A DNA stretch of 64,000 nucleotides from Sphingopyxis sp. (GCA_030148985.1 JASBSJ010000085.1:1-64000), one strand, 5' to 3'. Numbered from the stretch's first letter, positions 16,341-26,511 are shown. Translations and numbers: made by a program. The notes: generated from the letters alone by a model not told the origin.

Positions 16341-18326
16341 ATGACCGACAGTAGCGCGACCTCGCCCAACGATCCCGCCGGCCCCTGGGCCATCCCCGTC
16401 CGCCGGCCGCTGCCGGGTGAGGACAAGCCGCGCAGCACAACGAGCTTTCCGCGCAAGGTCTGGAACCTGCTCGTCGGGATAAAGGACGCGCTGGCGCTCA
16501 TTTTCCTGCTGCTTTTCTTCGTCGCGCTCTTCGGGCTGCTCGCGGGGCGCCCCAATGCGGGCCTGCCGGTCAGCGAAGGCGCATTGCTGATCGAGCTCGA
16601 CGGCATCGTCAGCGAACAACCCGCCGAGGTCGATCCCTTTGCGGCGCTGTCGGGCGGCGCGCAGATCAAGGAAATCCGCACGCGCGACGTCGTCCACGCG
16701 CTCGAAACCGCCGCCGATGACAAACGCATCACCTCGGTCGTGCTCGACCTCGACCGCTTTCTTGGCGGCGGACAGGTGTCGCTCGCCGACATCGGCGCCG
16801 CGGTCGACAAGGTGCGTGCGAAAAAGAAGCCGGTGCTCGCCTTTGCCACCGCTTACACCACCGACAGCTATCAGATCGCCTCGCACGCCAGCGAAATCTG
16901 GGCCGACAGCATCGGCGGCGTCGCGATTGCGGGGCCGGGCGGGTCGCGTCTCTATTACAAGGGGCTGATGGATCGCCTCGGCATCACCGCGAACATCTAT
17001 CGCGTGGGCACCTTCAAGAGCGCGGTCGAACCCTTCCTTCGCAGCGATCAGTCGCCCGAAGCGAAGGAGGCCAATCTCGCCTATGCCAGCGTACTTTGGG
17101 ACAATTGGCTGGCTGATGTGAAGAAGGCCCGCCCGGCGGCCAAGCTCGACGCCTATATCGCCGATACCGCCGGCGCCGTTCGCGCGGCGGGCAACGATCT
17201 GTCGAAGGCGTCGCTCGACGCGGGCCTCATCGACAAGCTCGGCAGCCGTATGGCGTTCAGCCGCCGCGTCGCCGAAATCAGCGGCGCCACCGACGATGGC
17301 AAGCCTTGGGATTATAACGCCATTCCGCTCGAAAACTGGGTCGCGGCGAACCCGCCCGCTCAGCCGGGCAGCGTGATTGCGGTCGTTCCCGTCGTCGGCG
17401 AAATCGTCGATGGCGAAGCGCCGACCGGCCTCGCGGGCGGCACGACGATCGCCGAGCATATCCTTGATGCTGCGACCGACAGCAGCGTCAAGGCGATTGT
17501 GCTCCGCGTCGATTCGCCCGGCGGATCGGTGCTGGCGTCGGAGGAGATCCGCCAGGCGCTGCTCGCGGCCAAGGCCAAGAAGCTGCCCGTCGTCGTCTCG
17601 ATGGCGAATGTCGCCGCGTCGGGCGGTTATTGGATTTCGACCCCCGCCGACCGCATCTTTGCCGAGCCTGAAACGATCACCGGGTCGATTGGCGTGTTCG
17701 GCATCCTGCCAAGCTTCGATCAGGCGCTCGCCAAGATCGGCGTCAACGCCGACGGCATCGCAACGACGCCGCTGTCGGGTCAGCCCGACATTTTCGGCGG
17801 GGTGAACGACGAATTCAACGCGCTGGCGCAGGCGAGCGTCGAGGACATTTATACGCGCTTCACCGGCCTGGTCGCCAAGAGCCGCAAGCAGCCGCTCGAC
17901 AAGATCCTGCCCATCGCCGAAGGGCGCGTGTGGGCGGGCGGAACCGCGCGCCAGCTGGGCCTCGTCGACCAGTTCGGCGGCCTGCCCGATGCGCTCGCCG
18001 CGGCAGCGAAGCTCGCCAAGGTCGAGGGCGATTTCCACGCCAAATATTTCGAGGAAGAACCGAGCGAATTTTCCAGGATGCTCGCCAACTGGTCGGGTGC
18101 TGGCGAAGAGGAAACCGCAGCGCTCCCGCGCGGCTGGTTCGGCATCGCGGCGATGAACCGCCAGCTCACCGAGCGGCGGCTGGTGCAGGATCTGACGATG
18201 CTGACCCGGTCGGGGTCGATCCAGGCGTCGTGCCTCGACTGCCGCGCCTATATGCCCGCCGTTCCGCGGCCGGGTCAGGGTGAGGCAAGTGGCGTGTTGG
18301 CGACGCTGGCGCTGCTGTTCAAATAA
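16341..18326 (+). CDS. sppA: Signal peptide peptidase SppA, 67K type
   Basis: SppA is a membrane-bound serine protease that digests cleaved signal peptides. The 661-aa length is the long, duplicated form. One membrane segment lies at about residues 50-68 (ALALIFLLLFFVALFGLLAG). The catalytic dyad is visible: Lys226 in RVGTFKSAVEPF in the first half and nucleophile Ser427 in MANVAASGGYW in the second. The C-terminal part carries GRVWAGGTARQLGLVDQFGG, typical of the family. The protein ends with an unusual tail containing CLDCRAY. Gene is monocistronic as far as can be seen. Confidence 0.95.
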   Translation: MTDSSATSPNDPAGPWAIPVRRPLPGEDKPRSTTSFPRKVWNLLVGIKDALALIFLLLFFVALFGLLAGRPNAGLPVSEGALLIELDGIVSEQPAEVDPFAALSGGAQIKEIRTRDVVHALETAADDKRITSVVLDLDRFLGGGQVSLADIGAAVDKVRAKKKPVLAFATAYTTDSYQIASHASEIWADSIGGVAIAGPGGSRLYYKGLMDRLGITANIYRVGTFKSAVEPFLRSDQSPEAKEANLAYASVLWDNWLADVKKARPAAKLDAYIADTAGAVRAAGNDLSKASLDAGLIDKLGSRMAFSRRVAEISGATDDGKPWDYNAIPLENWVAANPPAQPGSVIAVVPVVGEIVDGEAPTGLAGGTTIAEHILDAATDSSVKAIVLRVDSPGGSVLASEEIRQALLAAKAKKLPVVVSMANVAASGGYWISTPADRIFAEPETITGSIGVFGILPSFDQALAKIGVNADGIATTPLSGQPDIFGGVNDEFNALAQASVEDIYTRFTGLVAKSRKQPLDKILPIAEGRVWAGGTARQLGLVDQFGGLPDALAAAAKLAKVEGDFHAKYFEEEPSEFSRMLANWSGAGEEETAALPRGWFGIAAMNRQLTERRLVQDLTMLTRSGSIQASCLDCRAYMPAVPRPGQGEASGVLATLALLFK

Positions 18327-18346
18327 CCACCGAGGCCGTCCGCCCC

Positions 18347-19252
18347 TTAGGCCGCGACCTTCGCCACCTCGCCGATATGCCCCGCAATCGCATCGGCAAG
18401 CGTATCGACGAGCGCGAGCGGCAGGTCATGCCCCATGCCTGGAATCGTCAGCAGCCGCGCCCCTGCGATATGCGCCGCCGTGTCGCGTCCGCCCGCCAGC
18501 GGGACGAGCGGATCGTCCTCGCCGTGGATCACCAGCGTCGGCGCCTTGATCGACTTCAGCATCGGCCGCCGGTCGCCGTCGGCGACGATCGCCGCGACCT
18601 GTCGCGCAAAACCCGGCGGATACCAGCCGCGCTCGAAATCGGTGCGCACGCGGCGCTGGAGCCTTTCCTCGTCGGACGGATAGCCGGGGCTGCCGATCAC
18701 CCGCGCCGCCTTCACCCCATAGGCAATCAGCGCCTCCTTGTCGCCGCTCGTCGGCCGGTTCGCCAGCGCCTGCATCGCCTCCTTCCGCGCTTTCGGAAGG
18801 CGGCGGTTGCCCGTCGTCGACATGATCGAAGTCAGCGACAGCACGCGGCCCGGATAGCGCGCGGCGATATGCTGCGAAATCATCCCGCCCATCGACACGC
18901 CGACGATATGCGCTTGGGTAATGCCCAGATGGTCGAGCAGGCCGATGCCGTCGGCCGCCATATCGGCGAGCGTATAGGCGGGGCGCACCGGCAGGCCGAT
19001 CGCCGCCTTGACGAACATCCACTTGAGGTTCGGCACCCCCGCCGCGTCGAAGCGCGTCGACAGCCCGACGTCGCGGTTGTCGTAACGGATCGTGCAAAAA
19101 CCCCGATCGTTGAGCGCCGCGACGAATTCGTCGGGCCACAGCGTCAATTGTCCGCCCAGCCCCATCACCATCAGGATCGCGGGCGCATCCTTCGGCCCCC
19201 GATCCTCATAGGTAATGTCGATGCCGTTCACGGCCGCCTGTTCGGTCTGCAT
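18347..19252 (-). CDS. Alpha/beta hydrolase
   Basis: The 301-aa protein shows an alpha/beta-hydrolase core: VMGLGGQLTLWPDEF (oxyanion region), YDNRDVGLST, nucleophile elbow GVSMGGM, catalytic Asp in HGEDDPLVPL and His in IPGMGHDLP. The YDNRDVGLS signature is common in esterases/aclacinomycin-methylesterase-like proteins. The start at 19252 is preceded by AGGGA at proper spacing. It is convergent with sppA, with only 20 nt between the stops. Substrate unknown. Confidence 0.9.
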   Translation of the reverse strand: MQTEQAAVNGIDITYEDRGPKDAPAILMVMGLGGQLTLWPDEFVAALNDRGFCTIRYDNRDVGLSTRFDAAGVPNLKWMFVKAAIGLPVRPAYTLADMAADGIGLLDHLGITQAHIVGVSMGGMISQHIAARYPGRVLSLTSIMSTTGNRRLPKARKEAMQALANRPTSGDKEALIAYGVKAARVIGSPGYPSDEERLQRRVRTDFERGWYPPGFARQVAAIVADGDRRPMLKSIKAPTLVIHGEDDPLVPLAGGRDTAAHIAGARLLTIPGMGHDLPLALVDTLADAIAGHIGEVAKVAA

Positions 19253-19343
19253 GAAATATCCCTGGCTCAAGCGCCGACCATCGGTCGATGCTGACATGAT
19301 TGTTCACAGGGGAACCTGCCCATAACCGGTCGATTAGGCAAGC

Positions 19344-19967
19344 CTAGCCATCGCCGCGGGGGCCGCGATAGGCGGGCAGCGCGAGTGACCAGTGGATCGC
19401 CGCGCCGCGCAGCGCAAAGCCCGCGAGCGCGCCGACGATCGCCGCCACCGGCGTTCCCGCGCCCAGCCAGATGAGCAGCAGGAACAGCCCCGACGCCAGC
19501 GCCGCGGCGGTCACATAGACTTCGGGGCGCACGATGATCGACGGCACGCCCGCCAAAATGTCGCGGATCGTCCCGCCGACGCAGCCGGTGATGACCCCCA
19601 TCAGCAGCGCTGGAACGGGCGGCACGCCCCACGCCAGCGCCTTTGCGGTGCCGAACACCGCATAGGCGGCGAGCCCCACCGCGTCGGCCCATTCGAGCAA
19701 CTGCCCCTGCCACCAGCGTTCGGGCGTGACCCAGACGATCAGCGCGATCGCAATGCACACCGCGGCGATCGCCCCGTCCTGCACCCAGAAGACCGGCGCG
19801 CCGATCAGCAGGTCGCGTACGCTGCCGCCGCCGACCCCCGTGACGAGCGCGAAAAAAGCCGCGGTGACCAGCGTCTGCCGCAGCCGAACCGCCATCAACG
19901 CGCCCGACAGCGCAAAGACGCCGATGCCGATCAGGTCGAGCAGGCGAATGAGGGACTGGGTTTCCAT
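19344..19967 (-). CDS. UPF0126/TRIC-like membrane protein
   Basis: The 207-aa protein has about seven membrane segments and the duplicated glycine-rich signature of the UPF0126 (YadS/YicG) group: GVGGGSVRDLLIG in the first half and GCVGGTIRDILAG in the second. Bacterial relatives of the trimeric intracellular cation (TRIC) channel share this pattern. The ATG at 19967 (METQSLIRLLDLIGIG) is chosen because the preceding codons are not hydrophobic. Transport substrate cannot be stated, though a cation or glycine transport role has been proposed for relatives. Confidence 0.9.
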   Translation of the reverse strand: METQSLIRLLDLIGIGVFALSGALMAVRLRQTLVTAAFFALVTGVGGGSVRDLLIGAPVFWVQDGAIAAVCIAIALIVWVTPERWWQGQLLEWADAVGLAAYAVFGTAKALAWGVPPVPALLMGVITGCVGGTIRDILAGVPSIIVRPEVYVTAAALASGLFLLLIWLGAGTPVAAIVGALAGFALRGAAIHWSLALPAYRGPRGDG

Positions 19968-20029
19968 TATTTGCGGCGCTAACACTCGCCCCACAGTCGC
20001 ACAATGGACGATGCACAAGGAGGTTGACG

Positions 20030-20491
20030 ATGAAGGGTCGATGCACCTGCGGAGGTGTGAGCTATGAACTGACGACGGCGCCGATGATCGTCCATTGCTG
20101 TCACTGCCGCCACTGCCAGCGCGAGACGGGAAGCGCCTTTGTCATCAACGCCCTGATCGAAAGCGAGCGCCTGCAAGTCGAAGGAACGGTCGAGTTGGTG
20201 CTGACGCCGTCCGAAAGCGGCCGGGGGCAGGAAATCGCGCGTTGCCCCAGCTGCCGCATCGCGCTGTGGAGCCATTATCCGACCGCCGGGCGCCGATCGT
20301 CCTTCGTGCGCGTCGGCACGCTCGACGAACCGGCTGCGTGCCCGCCCGACGTCCACATCTTCACGCGCAGCAAGCAGCCGTGGGTCGGATTGCCGGCAGA
20401 CACGCCGACCTTCGCCGACTTTTACCCGTTGCGCGAGGAAGTCTGGAGCGCCGCGGCGATGGAGCGGTGGCACGCGATGATGGCATCGTAA
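20030..20491 (+). CDS. GFA-family (Gfa-like) zinc protein
   Basis: The 153-aa product carries the zinc-binding cysteines of the glutathione-dependent formaldehyde-activating enzyme (GFA) family: GRCTCGGVSYE, HCCHCRHCQRETGS and CPSCRIALWSHY. Most GFA-family members are not true formaldehyde enzymes, so only the fold is assigned. AAGGAGG at 20017-20023 lies 6 nt before the ATG, which fixes this start over the TTG two codons earlier. It is divergent from the UPF0126 gene. Confidence 0.9.
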   Translation: MKGRCTCGGVSYELTTAPMIVHCCHCRHCQRETGSAFVINALIESERLQVEGTVELVLTPSESGRGQEIARCPSCRIALWSHYPTAGRRSSFVRVGTLDEPAACPPDVHIFTRSKQPWVGLPADTPTFADFYPLREEVWSAAAMERWHAMMAS

Positions 20492-20527
20492 CGCGCCGCC
20501 GGTCCGCGCCGGTCGGATTTGGGCCGG

Positions 20528-21925
20528 TCAGATGTGGATCGGCTTGCCCGTCACCGCCATTGCGGCTTCCTTGATCGCCTCGCTGTGCGTCGGGTGCGCG
20601 TGGCAGGTATAGGCGATGTCTTCGGACGTCGCGCCGAACTCCATCGCCTGCGCCGCCTGCGCGATCATCGTGCCCGCGACGCTCGCGATGCACCACACGC
20701 CGAGCACGCGGTCGGTCCTGGCGTCGGCGATGATTTTCACGAAACCGTCGGGCTCGTGGTTGGTCTTGGCGCGGCTGTTCGCGAGCATCGGGAATTTGCC
20801 GACCTTGACCTCGCCCTTTTCCTTCGCCTGTTCCTCGGTCAGCCCGACGCCGGCGATTTCGGGCCAGGTATAGACGACCGACGGGATGACATCATGGTTC
20901 ACGATGCCGGTCTGTCCCGCGATATTCTCGGCGCAGGCGATGCCTTCATCCTCGGCCTTGTGCGCGAGCATCGGCCCCGGCACGACATCACCGACCGCCC
21001 AGATGCCATCGACAGCGGTGCGGAAATCATGATCGATCTCGATCTGGCCGCGCTGGTTGACGGTCAGACCCGCCTTGTCGAGCGCAAGGCCGTCGGTGTT
21101 GGGTCGCCGGCCGATCGACACGAGCACGACATCGGCTTCCAGCGTCTCGGCTTCACCGCCCGTGGCGGGCTCGAGCGTCAGCACGGCCTTCTTGCCCTTC
21201 ACTTCGGCCTTCGTCACCTTGGTCTTCAGCTTGAATTCGATGCCCTGCTTCTTGAAGATCTTGTTCGCTTCCTTGCGCACATCGGCATCCATGCCGGGCA
21301 GGATCTGGTCGAGAAACTCGACGCAGGTGACCTTGGCGCCCAGGCGGCGCCACACGCTGCCCAGTTCCAGCCCGATCACGCCGCCGCCGATCACGACCAT
21401 GTGATCCGGAACCTTGGCGAGTTCGAGCGCGCCGGTTGAATCGACAATCACGCCCTTGTCATTGTCGACCTCGACACCCGGCAGCGGGGTCACCGACGAT
21501 CCGGTCGCCACGATGATATTCTTCGCGCGATAGGTCTTGCCCGCGACCTCGACCGTGTCGGCGCTGGTGAATTTCGCATAGCCCTTCAGCCAGTCGACCT
21601 TGTTCTTCTTGAACAGGAATTCGATGCCGCCGGTCAGGCCCTTGACCGCATCCTTGCGCTGGCCGTGCATCGTATCGAGGTCGAGTTCGGGCTTCACCTT
21701 GATGCCCATCTTCGCCATCGACCCGTTCGCCGCCGCATCGAAATATTCGGACGCATGAAGCATCGCCTTCGACGGGATGCAGCCGACGTTAAGGCAGGTG
21801 CCACCCAGCGTCTCGCGCCCCTCGGCGCATGCGGTCTTGAGCCCCAGCTGCGCCGCGCGGATCGCCGCGACATAACCTCCGGGACCGGCACCGATGACAA
21901 GGACGTCATAGTCGTAATCAGCCAT
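20528..21925 (-). CDS. lpdA: Dihydrolipoyl dehydrogenase (E3)
   Basis: E3 re-oxidises the dihydrolipoyl arm of 2-oxoacid dehydrogenase complexes with NAD. The 465-aa product has FAD motif GAGPGGYVA, the redox disulfide Cys44/Cys49 in GGTCLNVGCIPSK, the NAD motif GGGVIGLELGSV and the C-terminal active-site HAHPTHSE. It is the last gene of the mdh-sucD-sucA-sucB-lpd order, so it likely serves the 2-oxoglutarate dehydrogenase complex. It is separated from sucB by a 437-bp insert holding a GIY-YIG gene and palindromes. Confidence 0.97.
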   Translation of the reverse strand: MADYDYDVLVIGAGPGGYVAAIRAAQLGLKTACAEGRETLGGTCLNVGCIPSKAMLHASEYFDAAANGSMAKMGIKVKPELDLDTMHGQRKDAVKGLTGGIEFLFKKNKVDWLKGYAKFTSADTVEVAGKTYRAKNIIVATGSSVTPLPGVEVDNDKGVIVDSTGALELAKVPDHMVVIGGGVIGLELGSVWRRLGAKVTCVEFLDQILPGMDADVRKEANKIFKKQGIEFKLKTKVTKAEVKGKKAVLTLEPATGGEAETLEADVVLVSIGRRPNTDGLALDKAGLTVNQRGQIEIDHDFRTAVDGIWAVGDVVPGPMLAHKAEDEGIACAENIAGQTGIVNHDVIPSVVYTWPEIAGVGLTEEQAKEKGEVKVGKFPMLANSRAKTNHEPDGFVKIIADARTDRVLGVWCIASVAGTMIAQAAQAMEFGATSEDIAYTCHAHPTHSEAIKEAAMAVTGKPIHI

Positions 21926-21941
21926 AACTCACTCCATATGC

Positions 21942-21961
21942 GTTCCTGCGAACGCAGGAAC
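21942..21961. repeat. REP palindrome, left of GIY-YIG gene 1
   Basis: A 20-nt perfect palindrome (GTTCCTGCG-AA-CGCAGGAAC, 9-bp arms) followed by CCAGGG. It lies 8 nt from the stop of GIY-YIG gene 1. With the flanking CCCAGGG it is the inverted counterpart of the unit at 22335-22354. Confidence 0.9.
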
Positions 21962-21969
21962 CCAGGGCG

Positions 21970-22263
21970 TCAAAGTGATAACCCGTCGAACAAATCCAGC
22001 CATTGCGGATTATCGCGTTCGATCAGCTCAATTTTCCACGCCCGCTTCCATTTTTTCATTTGCAGTTCGCGCTGACGCGCTTGCTGAATATCGTCGAACG
22101 CTTCGTACCAGACCAATCGCGTACAGCCATATTTCTTGCTGAAACTCTCGGTCACCTCATTGCGATGCTGCCAGACCCGTTTCAAAAGGTCACCGGTTAC
22201 GCCTAGATACAAGGTGCCATTGCGTGCACTCGCCATCAGGTAGACATATCCGGGCCGGGTCAT
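21970..22263 (-). CDS. Small GIY-YIG endonuclease-domain protein 1
   Basis: This 97-aa protein is a single GIY-YIG domain: the paired strand motif appears as VYL (residues 7-9) and YLG (19-21), with the conserved Arg29, His33 and Glu66 of the active site, and a basic helix MKKWKRAWK. GIY-YIG domains cut DNA in homing endonucleases, UvrC and some restriction enzymes. The ATG at 22263 (MTRPGYVYLM) gives the same length as the second copy in this window; an ATG at 22278 would begin inside the palindrome. The gene is bracketed by REP palindromes (21942-21961, 22277-22296, 22335-22354) within the sucB-lpd gap, which points to a mobile unit. Confidence 0.9.
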   Translation of the reverse strand: MTRPGYVYLMASARNGTLYLGVTGDLLKRVWQHRNEVTESFSKKYGCTRLVWYEAFDDIQQARQRELQMKKWKRAWKIELIERDNPQWLDLFDGLSL

Positions 22264-22276
22264 TTTGCCGTTCCGC

Positions 22277-22296
22277 ATTCCTGCGAACGCAGGAAT
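22277..22296. repeat. REP palindrome, at the 5' end of GIY-YIG gene 1
   Basis: A 20-nt perfect palindrome (ATTCCTGCG-AA-CGCAGGAAT) 13 nt upstream of the GIY-YIG start. Compared with the neighbouring copies the outermost pair changes from G-C to A-T on both sides, preserving the hairpin. Confidence 0.9.
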
Positions 22297-22334
22297 CCAG
22301 AGTCTGATTGCACCGTCATTTCATCCTACCCTGG

Positions 22335-22354
22335 GCTCCTGCGTTCGCAGGAGC
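22335..22354. repeat. REP palindrome, inverted unit between sucB and GIY-YIG gene 1
   Basis: A 20-nt perfect palindrome (GCTCCTGCG-TT-CGCAGGAGC) preceded by CCCTGG. Including flanks it is the reverse complement of the unit at 21942-21961, so the GIY-YIG gene lies between inverted repeats. It ends 8 nt before the sucB stop. Confidence 0.9.
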
Positions 22355-22362
22355 ACGTGTCA

Positions 22363-23586
22363 TTACAAATCGATCAGCAACCGCGTCGGATCCTCGATCG
22401 CTTCCTTGATCGTCTTGAGGAAGGTCACCGCCTCGCGGCCGTCGATCAGGCGGTGGTCATAGCTCAGCGCCAGATACATCATCGGGCGCACGACGATCTC
22501 ACCGTTCACAACGACCGGACGCTCGTCGATGCGGTGGAGGCCCAGCACCGCCGACTGCGGCGGGTTGATGATCGGCGTCGACATCAGCGATCCGAACACG
22601 CCGCCGTTCGAAATGGTGAAGGTGCCGCCCGCCATGTCGTCCATCGTCAGCGTGCCCTCCTTGGCGCGCTTGCCGAAATCGCCGATCGTCTTTTCGATGT
22701 CGGCAAAGCTCAGCGTTTCCGCATTGCGGATCACCGGCACGACGAGCCCGCTCGGGCCGCTCACCGCGACCGAAATGTCCATATAATTGTTATAGACGAT
22801 CTCGTCGCCGTCGATGCGGCCGTTGACCGCCGGGATGTCCTTGAGCGCCAGACACGCGGCCTTGGTGAAGAAGCCCATGAAGCCCAGCCGCACGCCATGC
22901 TTCTTCTCGAACAGATCCTTGTAACGCGCGCGCGCCTCGATCACCGCTGACATGTCGACGTCGTTGAAGGTCGTCAGCATCGCCGCGGTATCCTGCGCCG
23001 CCTTCAGCCGCTTGGCGATCGTCTGGCGCAGGCGGGTCATCTTGACGCGCTCTTCCTGACGAGCGGGCGCGCCGCTCGCAGCGGGAGCCGCAGCAGGGGC
23101 CGGAGCCGACGCAGGCGCCGCTTCGGGCGCGGCATTTGCTGCGGCGAGCACATCTTCCTTGGTCAGACGGCCGTCCTTGCCGCTGCCCTTGATCTTCGTC
23201 GGGTCGAGCCCGTGTTCGAGCACCAGACGGCGCACCGCGGGCGACATGGTCGTGACCGTATCGACGCCCTCGCTCGCGGCGGGCGCGGTCGCGGCGGGGG
23301 TCGGCGCCGCCGCTTCGGCCTTCGCGGGGGCGGGCGACGCGGCCGCACCGCCCGCTTCGATCGTCGCGATCACCGCACCGACATTGACCGTGTCACCCAC
23401 TGCCACGACCTGCTGTCCCATCACCCCGGCGACGGGCGACGGCACTTCGACCGCGACCTTGTCGGTTTCAAGGCTGGCGATCGGTTCGTCGAGCGCGACC
23501 GCTTCACCGGGCTGTTTCAGCCATTCGCCGATCGTCGCTTCGGTGACGCTTTCGCCCAGCGTGGGGACTTTGACTTCGGTGCTCAT
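22363..23586 (-). CDS. sucB: 2-oxoglutarate dehydrogenase E2, dihydrolipoyl succinyltransferase
   Basis: The 407-aa product has an N-terminal lipoyl domain with the lipoylated lysine in ETDKVAVEV (near residue 43), an Ala/Pro-rich linker, a peripheral-subunit-binding domain ([32 protein letters not shown] region) and a C-terminal acyltransferase core ending in [12 protein letters not shown], which holds the catalytic His and Asp. This is the succinyl-transferring core of the 2-oxoglutarate dehydrogenase complex. It starts 20 nt after sucA, with AAGGAA as ribosome binding site. Confidence 0.97.
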   Translation of the reverse strand: MSTEVKVPTLGESVTEATIGEWLKQPGEAVALDEPIASLETDKVAVEVPSPVAGVMGQQVVAVGDTVNVGAVIATIEAGGAAASPAPAKAEAAAPTPAATAPAASEGVDTVTTMSPAVRRLVLEHGLDPTKIKGSGKDGRLTKEDVLAAANAAPEAAPASAPAPAAAPAASGAPARQEERVKMTRLRQTIAKRLKAAQDTAAMLTTFNDVDMSAVIEARARYKDLFEKKHGVRLGFMGFFTKAACLALKDIPAVNGRIDGDEIVYNNYMDISVAVSGPSGLVVPVIRNAETLSFADIEKTIGDFGKRAKEGTLTMDDMAGGTFTISNGGVFGSLMSTPIINPPQSAVLGLHRIDERPVVVNGEIVVRPMMYLALSYDHRLIDGREAVTFLKTIKEAIEDPTRLLIDL

Positions 23587-23606
23587 CAGATGCAGTTCCT
23601 TGGGGC

Positions 23607-26429
23607 TCAGGCTTTATTCTTGGTACGGCGGATTTCGGCGCGAACCGACAGACCGAGCGCATCGGCAACGAGCGCCGACTGTTCGGTCTGGTGGCGGCTC
23701 ATCAGGCCGGTCGCGGGCGACGCTGCGGAGGCGCGACCGGCATAGCGCGGACGCATATTCTTCTTGCCCGCCTCGATCAGCGATTCCTCGATCAGTTCGT
23801 TGACGAAGAACCAGGCGCCGTTGTTGCGCGGTTCTTCCTGCGCCCAGACGACATCCTCAAGCTTCGGCATCCGCTTCAGCCGGATCGCCAGCGCTTCGCC
23901 AGGGAAAGGATAAAGTTGTTCGATGCGGATCACCGTCGTGTCGGTCAGGCCCGCGGCATCGCGCGCCTCCATCAGGTCGTACCCGACCTTGCCCGAACAC
24001 AGGACGACGCGCTTGATGTCGGCGTCAGCGGGCGGGGTGCGGTCGGACATAATGCGGCGGAAATGCGCGTCGCCGATGAAGTCCGACCGTTGCGACACCG
24101 CCAGCTTGTGGCGGAGCAAAGATTTCGGGGTCATGATGATCAGCGGCTTGCGGAACGAGCGCAGCATCTGGCGGCGCAGGACGTGGAAATAGTTCGACGG
24201 GGTCGAAATATTGCACACCTGGATATTGTCACCCGCGCACAGCTGCAGGAAGCGTTCGAGGCGCGCCGAGCTATGCTCGGGCCCCTGCCCTTCATAACCG
24301 TGGGGGAGCAGCATCACGAGCCCGTTGGCGCGCAGCCACTTGGCTTCGCCCGCGGCGATGAACTGGTCGATCATGATCTGCGCGCCGTTGGCGAAGTCGC
24401 CGAACTGCGCTTCCCACAGCACGAGGCTTTTCGGATCGGCCATCGCATAGCCATATTCGAAGCCGAGCACGCCATATTCGGACAGCGGGCTGTCGAGCAC
24501 CTCGAACCGGCCGTGCGGCACGGTCGTCAGCGGCACATATTTCTCTTCGGTCTTCTGGTCGACCCAGACGGCGTGACGCTGGCTGAACGTGCCGCGGCCC
24601 GAATCCTGGCCCGACAGGCGGACCTGATAGCCTTCGCTGAGCAAGGTGCCAAAGGCGAGGCTTTCGGCAGTCGCCCAGTCGAACACCTCGGCGTCGCTCT
24701 TGTCGGCGAACATTGCGGCGCGACCGTCGATCACGCGGCGCAGCGTTTTGTGGACCTCGACATTGTCGGGGATCGTGGTCAGCGTGCGACCGATCGAATC
24801 GAACAGCTTTTCGGACACGCCGGTCGCGATGTTGCGGCGGGCATTTTCGGAATCGGTCGGCGCATAAAGGCCCGACCAGCGCCCGGCGAACCAGTCGGCC
24901 TTGTTCGGCTTGTAGCTTTTCGCGGCTTCGAAATCACCTTCCAGTCGCGCGACGAATTCGGCGCGGCGCGCATCGGCCCAGCCCGCGTCGATCACGCCCT
25001 CGGCCTCCAGCTTCGCGGCGCACAGCTGCGACACCGGCGGATGCTTGCGGATGCGCTCGTACATCAGCGGCTGGGTGAACGACGGTTCGTCACCCTCATT
25101 ATGGCCGAAGCGACGATAGCACCACATGTCGATCACCACGTCGCGCTTGAACTGCTGGCGGAAATCGATCGCAAGCTTGCACGCAAAGGTCACCGCCTCG
25201 GGATCGTCGCCGTTGACGTGCAAAATCGGCGCCTGAACGCCCTTGGCGACGTCCGACGGATAGGGAGACGATCTGGCAAATTTCGGGCTCGTCGTAAAAC
25301 CGATCTGGTTATTGACGATGAAGTGAATGCAGCCGCCGGTGTTGTAACCACGAATGCCCGAGAAACCGAGGCATTCCCACACGATCCCTTGCCCCGCGAA
25401 CGCGGCGTCGCCGTGGATCAGCACCGGCAGCACCTGTTCATGCTTGACCAGGTCGTCGCGCACGACCTGCTGCGCGCGCACCTTGCCGAGCACGACCGGA
25501 TCGACCGCCTCGAGGTGCGAAGGGTTGGGGACGAGCGACATATGCACCGAGGCGCCGCCGAACTCGCGGTCGGTCGACGTGCCGAGGTGATATTTGACGT
25601 CGCCCGAGCCGCCGACGTCGTCGGGATTCGCGCTGCCGCCCGAAAATTCGTGGAAGATCACCTGATAGGGTTTCGCCATGACGTTCGCGAGCATGTTCAG
25701 CCGCCCGCGGTGCGCCATGCCATAGACGATTTCCTTGACGCCATATTGGCCGCCATATTTGATGATGGCTTCCATCGCGGGGATCATGCTTTCGCCGCCG
25801 TCGAGCCCGAACCGCTTGGTACCGACATATTTGCGCGCGAGGAATTTTTCCCATTCCTCGGCCTCGATCACCTTGTTCAGGATGGCGCGTTTGCCCTCGA
25901 CCGAAAATTCGATGATCTTGTCGGCGCCTTCCATCCGCTCCTGCAGGAACTGGCGCTCCTCAATGTCGGCGATATACATATATTCCAGGCCGACCGAGCC
26001 GCAGTAATTCGCCTGCAGGATCGCCACGATCTCGCGCACCGTCGCCTTTTCGAGGCCCAGCGTGCCGCCCAGCCAGACCGGCCGATCGAGGTCGGCGCCG
26101 ACGAAGCCATGATATTCAGGGGTCAGGTCCGCGGGCAGCTCGCGCTGGCTGAGCCCCAGCGGGTCGAGATTGGCGGCGAGATGGCCGCGCACGCGATAGG
26201 TACGGATCAGCATCATCGCGCGGATCGAATCATTCGCCGCGCGCTCGACCTCGGCCGACGACAGCGGGGCCCCCGCCTTCGCCGCGGCGGCCTTCACCGC
26301 AACCTGCATCTGCTGCGGGTCGAGCGCCGCGGTCAGGTCGTCGCTGTCGATGACCGGCCAGTTCTTCGGCGCCCAGCTGGGACCGGCCTGCGGCTCGTCG
26401 ATGTCGAAGCTTTGTCGTTCGAGGTTCAT
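23607..26429 (-). CDS. sucA: 2-oxoglutarate dehydrogenase E1
   Basis: This thiamine-diphosphate enzyme decarboxylates 2-oxoglutarate and loads succinyl groups on E2. The 940-aa length is normal. Visible blocks include [74 protein letters not shown] and [24 protein letters not shown]. The N-terminal part with [11 protein letters not shown] is the E2-interaction region. It lies between sucB (20 nt downstream) and a 441-nt gap with the second GIY-YIG unit, beyond which sucD lies. Confidence 0.97.
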   Translation of the reverse strand: MNLERQSFDIDEPQAGPSWAPKNWPVIDSDDLTAALDPQQMQVAVKAAAAKAGAPLSSAEVERAANDSIRAMMLIRTYRVRGHLAANLDPLGLSQRELPADLTPEYHGFVGADLDRPVWLGGTLGLEKATVREIVAILQANYCGSVGLEYMYIADIEERQFLQERMEGADKIIEFSVEGKRAILNKVIEAEEWEKFLARKYVGTKRFGLDGGESMIPAMEAIIKYGGQYGVKEIVYGMAHRGRLNMLANVMAKPYQVIFHEFSGGSANPDDVGGSGDVKYHLGTSTDREFGGASVHMSLVPNPSHLEAVDPVVLGKVRAQQVVRDDLVKHEQVLPVLIHGDAAFAGQGIVWECLGFSGIRGYNTGGCIHFIVNNQIGFTTSPKFARSSPYPSDVAKGVQAPILHVNGDDPEAVTFACKLAIDFRQQFKRDVVIDMWCYRRFGHNEGDEPSFTQPLMYERIRKHPPVSQLCAAKLEAEGVIDAGWADARRAEFVARLEGDFEAAKSYKPNKADWFAGRWSGLYAPTDSENARRNIATGVSEKLFDSIGRTLTTIPDNVEVHKTLRRVIDGRAAMFADKSDAEVFDWATAESLAFGTLLSEGYQVRLSGQDSGRGTFSQRHAVWVDQKTEEKYVPLTTVPHGRFEVLDSPLSEYGVLGFEYGYAMADPKSLVLWEAQFGDFANGAQIMIDQFIAAGEAKWLRANGLVMLLPHGYEGQGPEHSSARLERFLQLCAGDNIQVCNISTPSNYFHVLRRQMLRSFRKPLIIMTPKSLLRHKLAVSQRSDFIGDAHFRRIMSDRTPPADADIKRVVLCSGKVGYDLMEARDAAGLTDTTVIRIEQLYPFPGEALAIRLKRMPKLEDVVWAQEEPRNNGAWFFVNELIEESLIEAGKKNMRPRYAGRASAASPATGLMSRHQTEQSALVADALGLSVRAEIRRTKNKA

Positions 26430-26446
26430 AATCTCACACTCGCAGC

Positions 26447-26466
26447 GCCCCTGCGAAGGCAGGGGC
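26447..26466. repeat. REP palindrome, left of GIY-YIG gene 2
   Basis: GCCCCTGC-GAAG-GCAGGGGC, 8-bp arms with a GAAG loop, followed by CCATCTCCTGGGG. The longer unit GTGCCCCTGCGAAGGCAGGG with its flank recurs at 27781 and, reversed, at 26821-26846, 27857-27883 and 44389-44415. Confidence 0.9.
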
Positions 26467-26511
26467 CCATCTCCTGGGGCCTAAACATGGTGCTGACGGG
26501 GCAGTTTTTCA

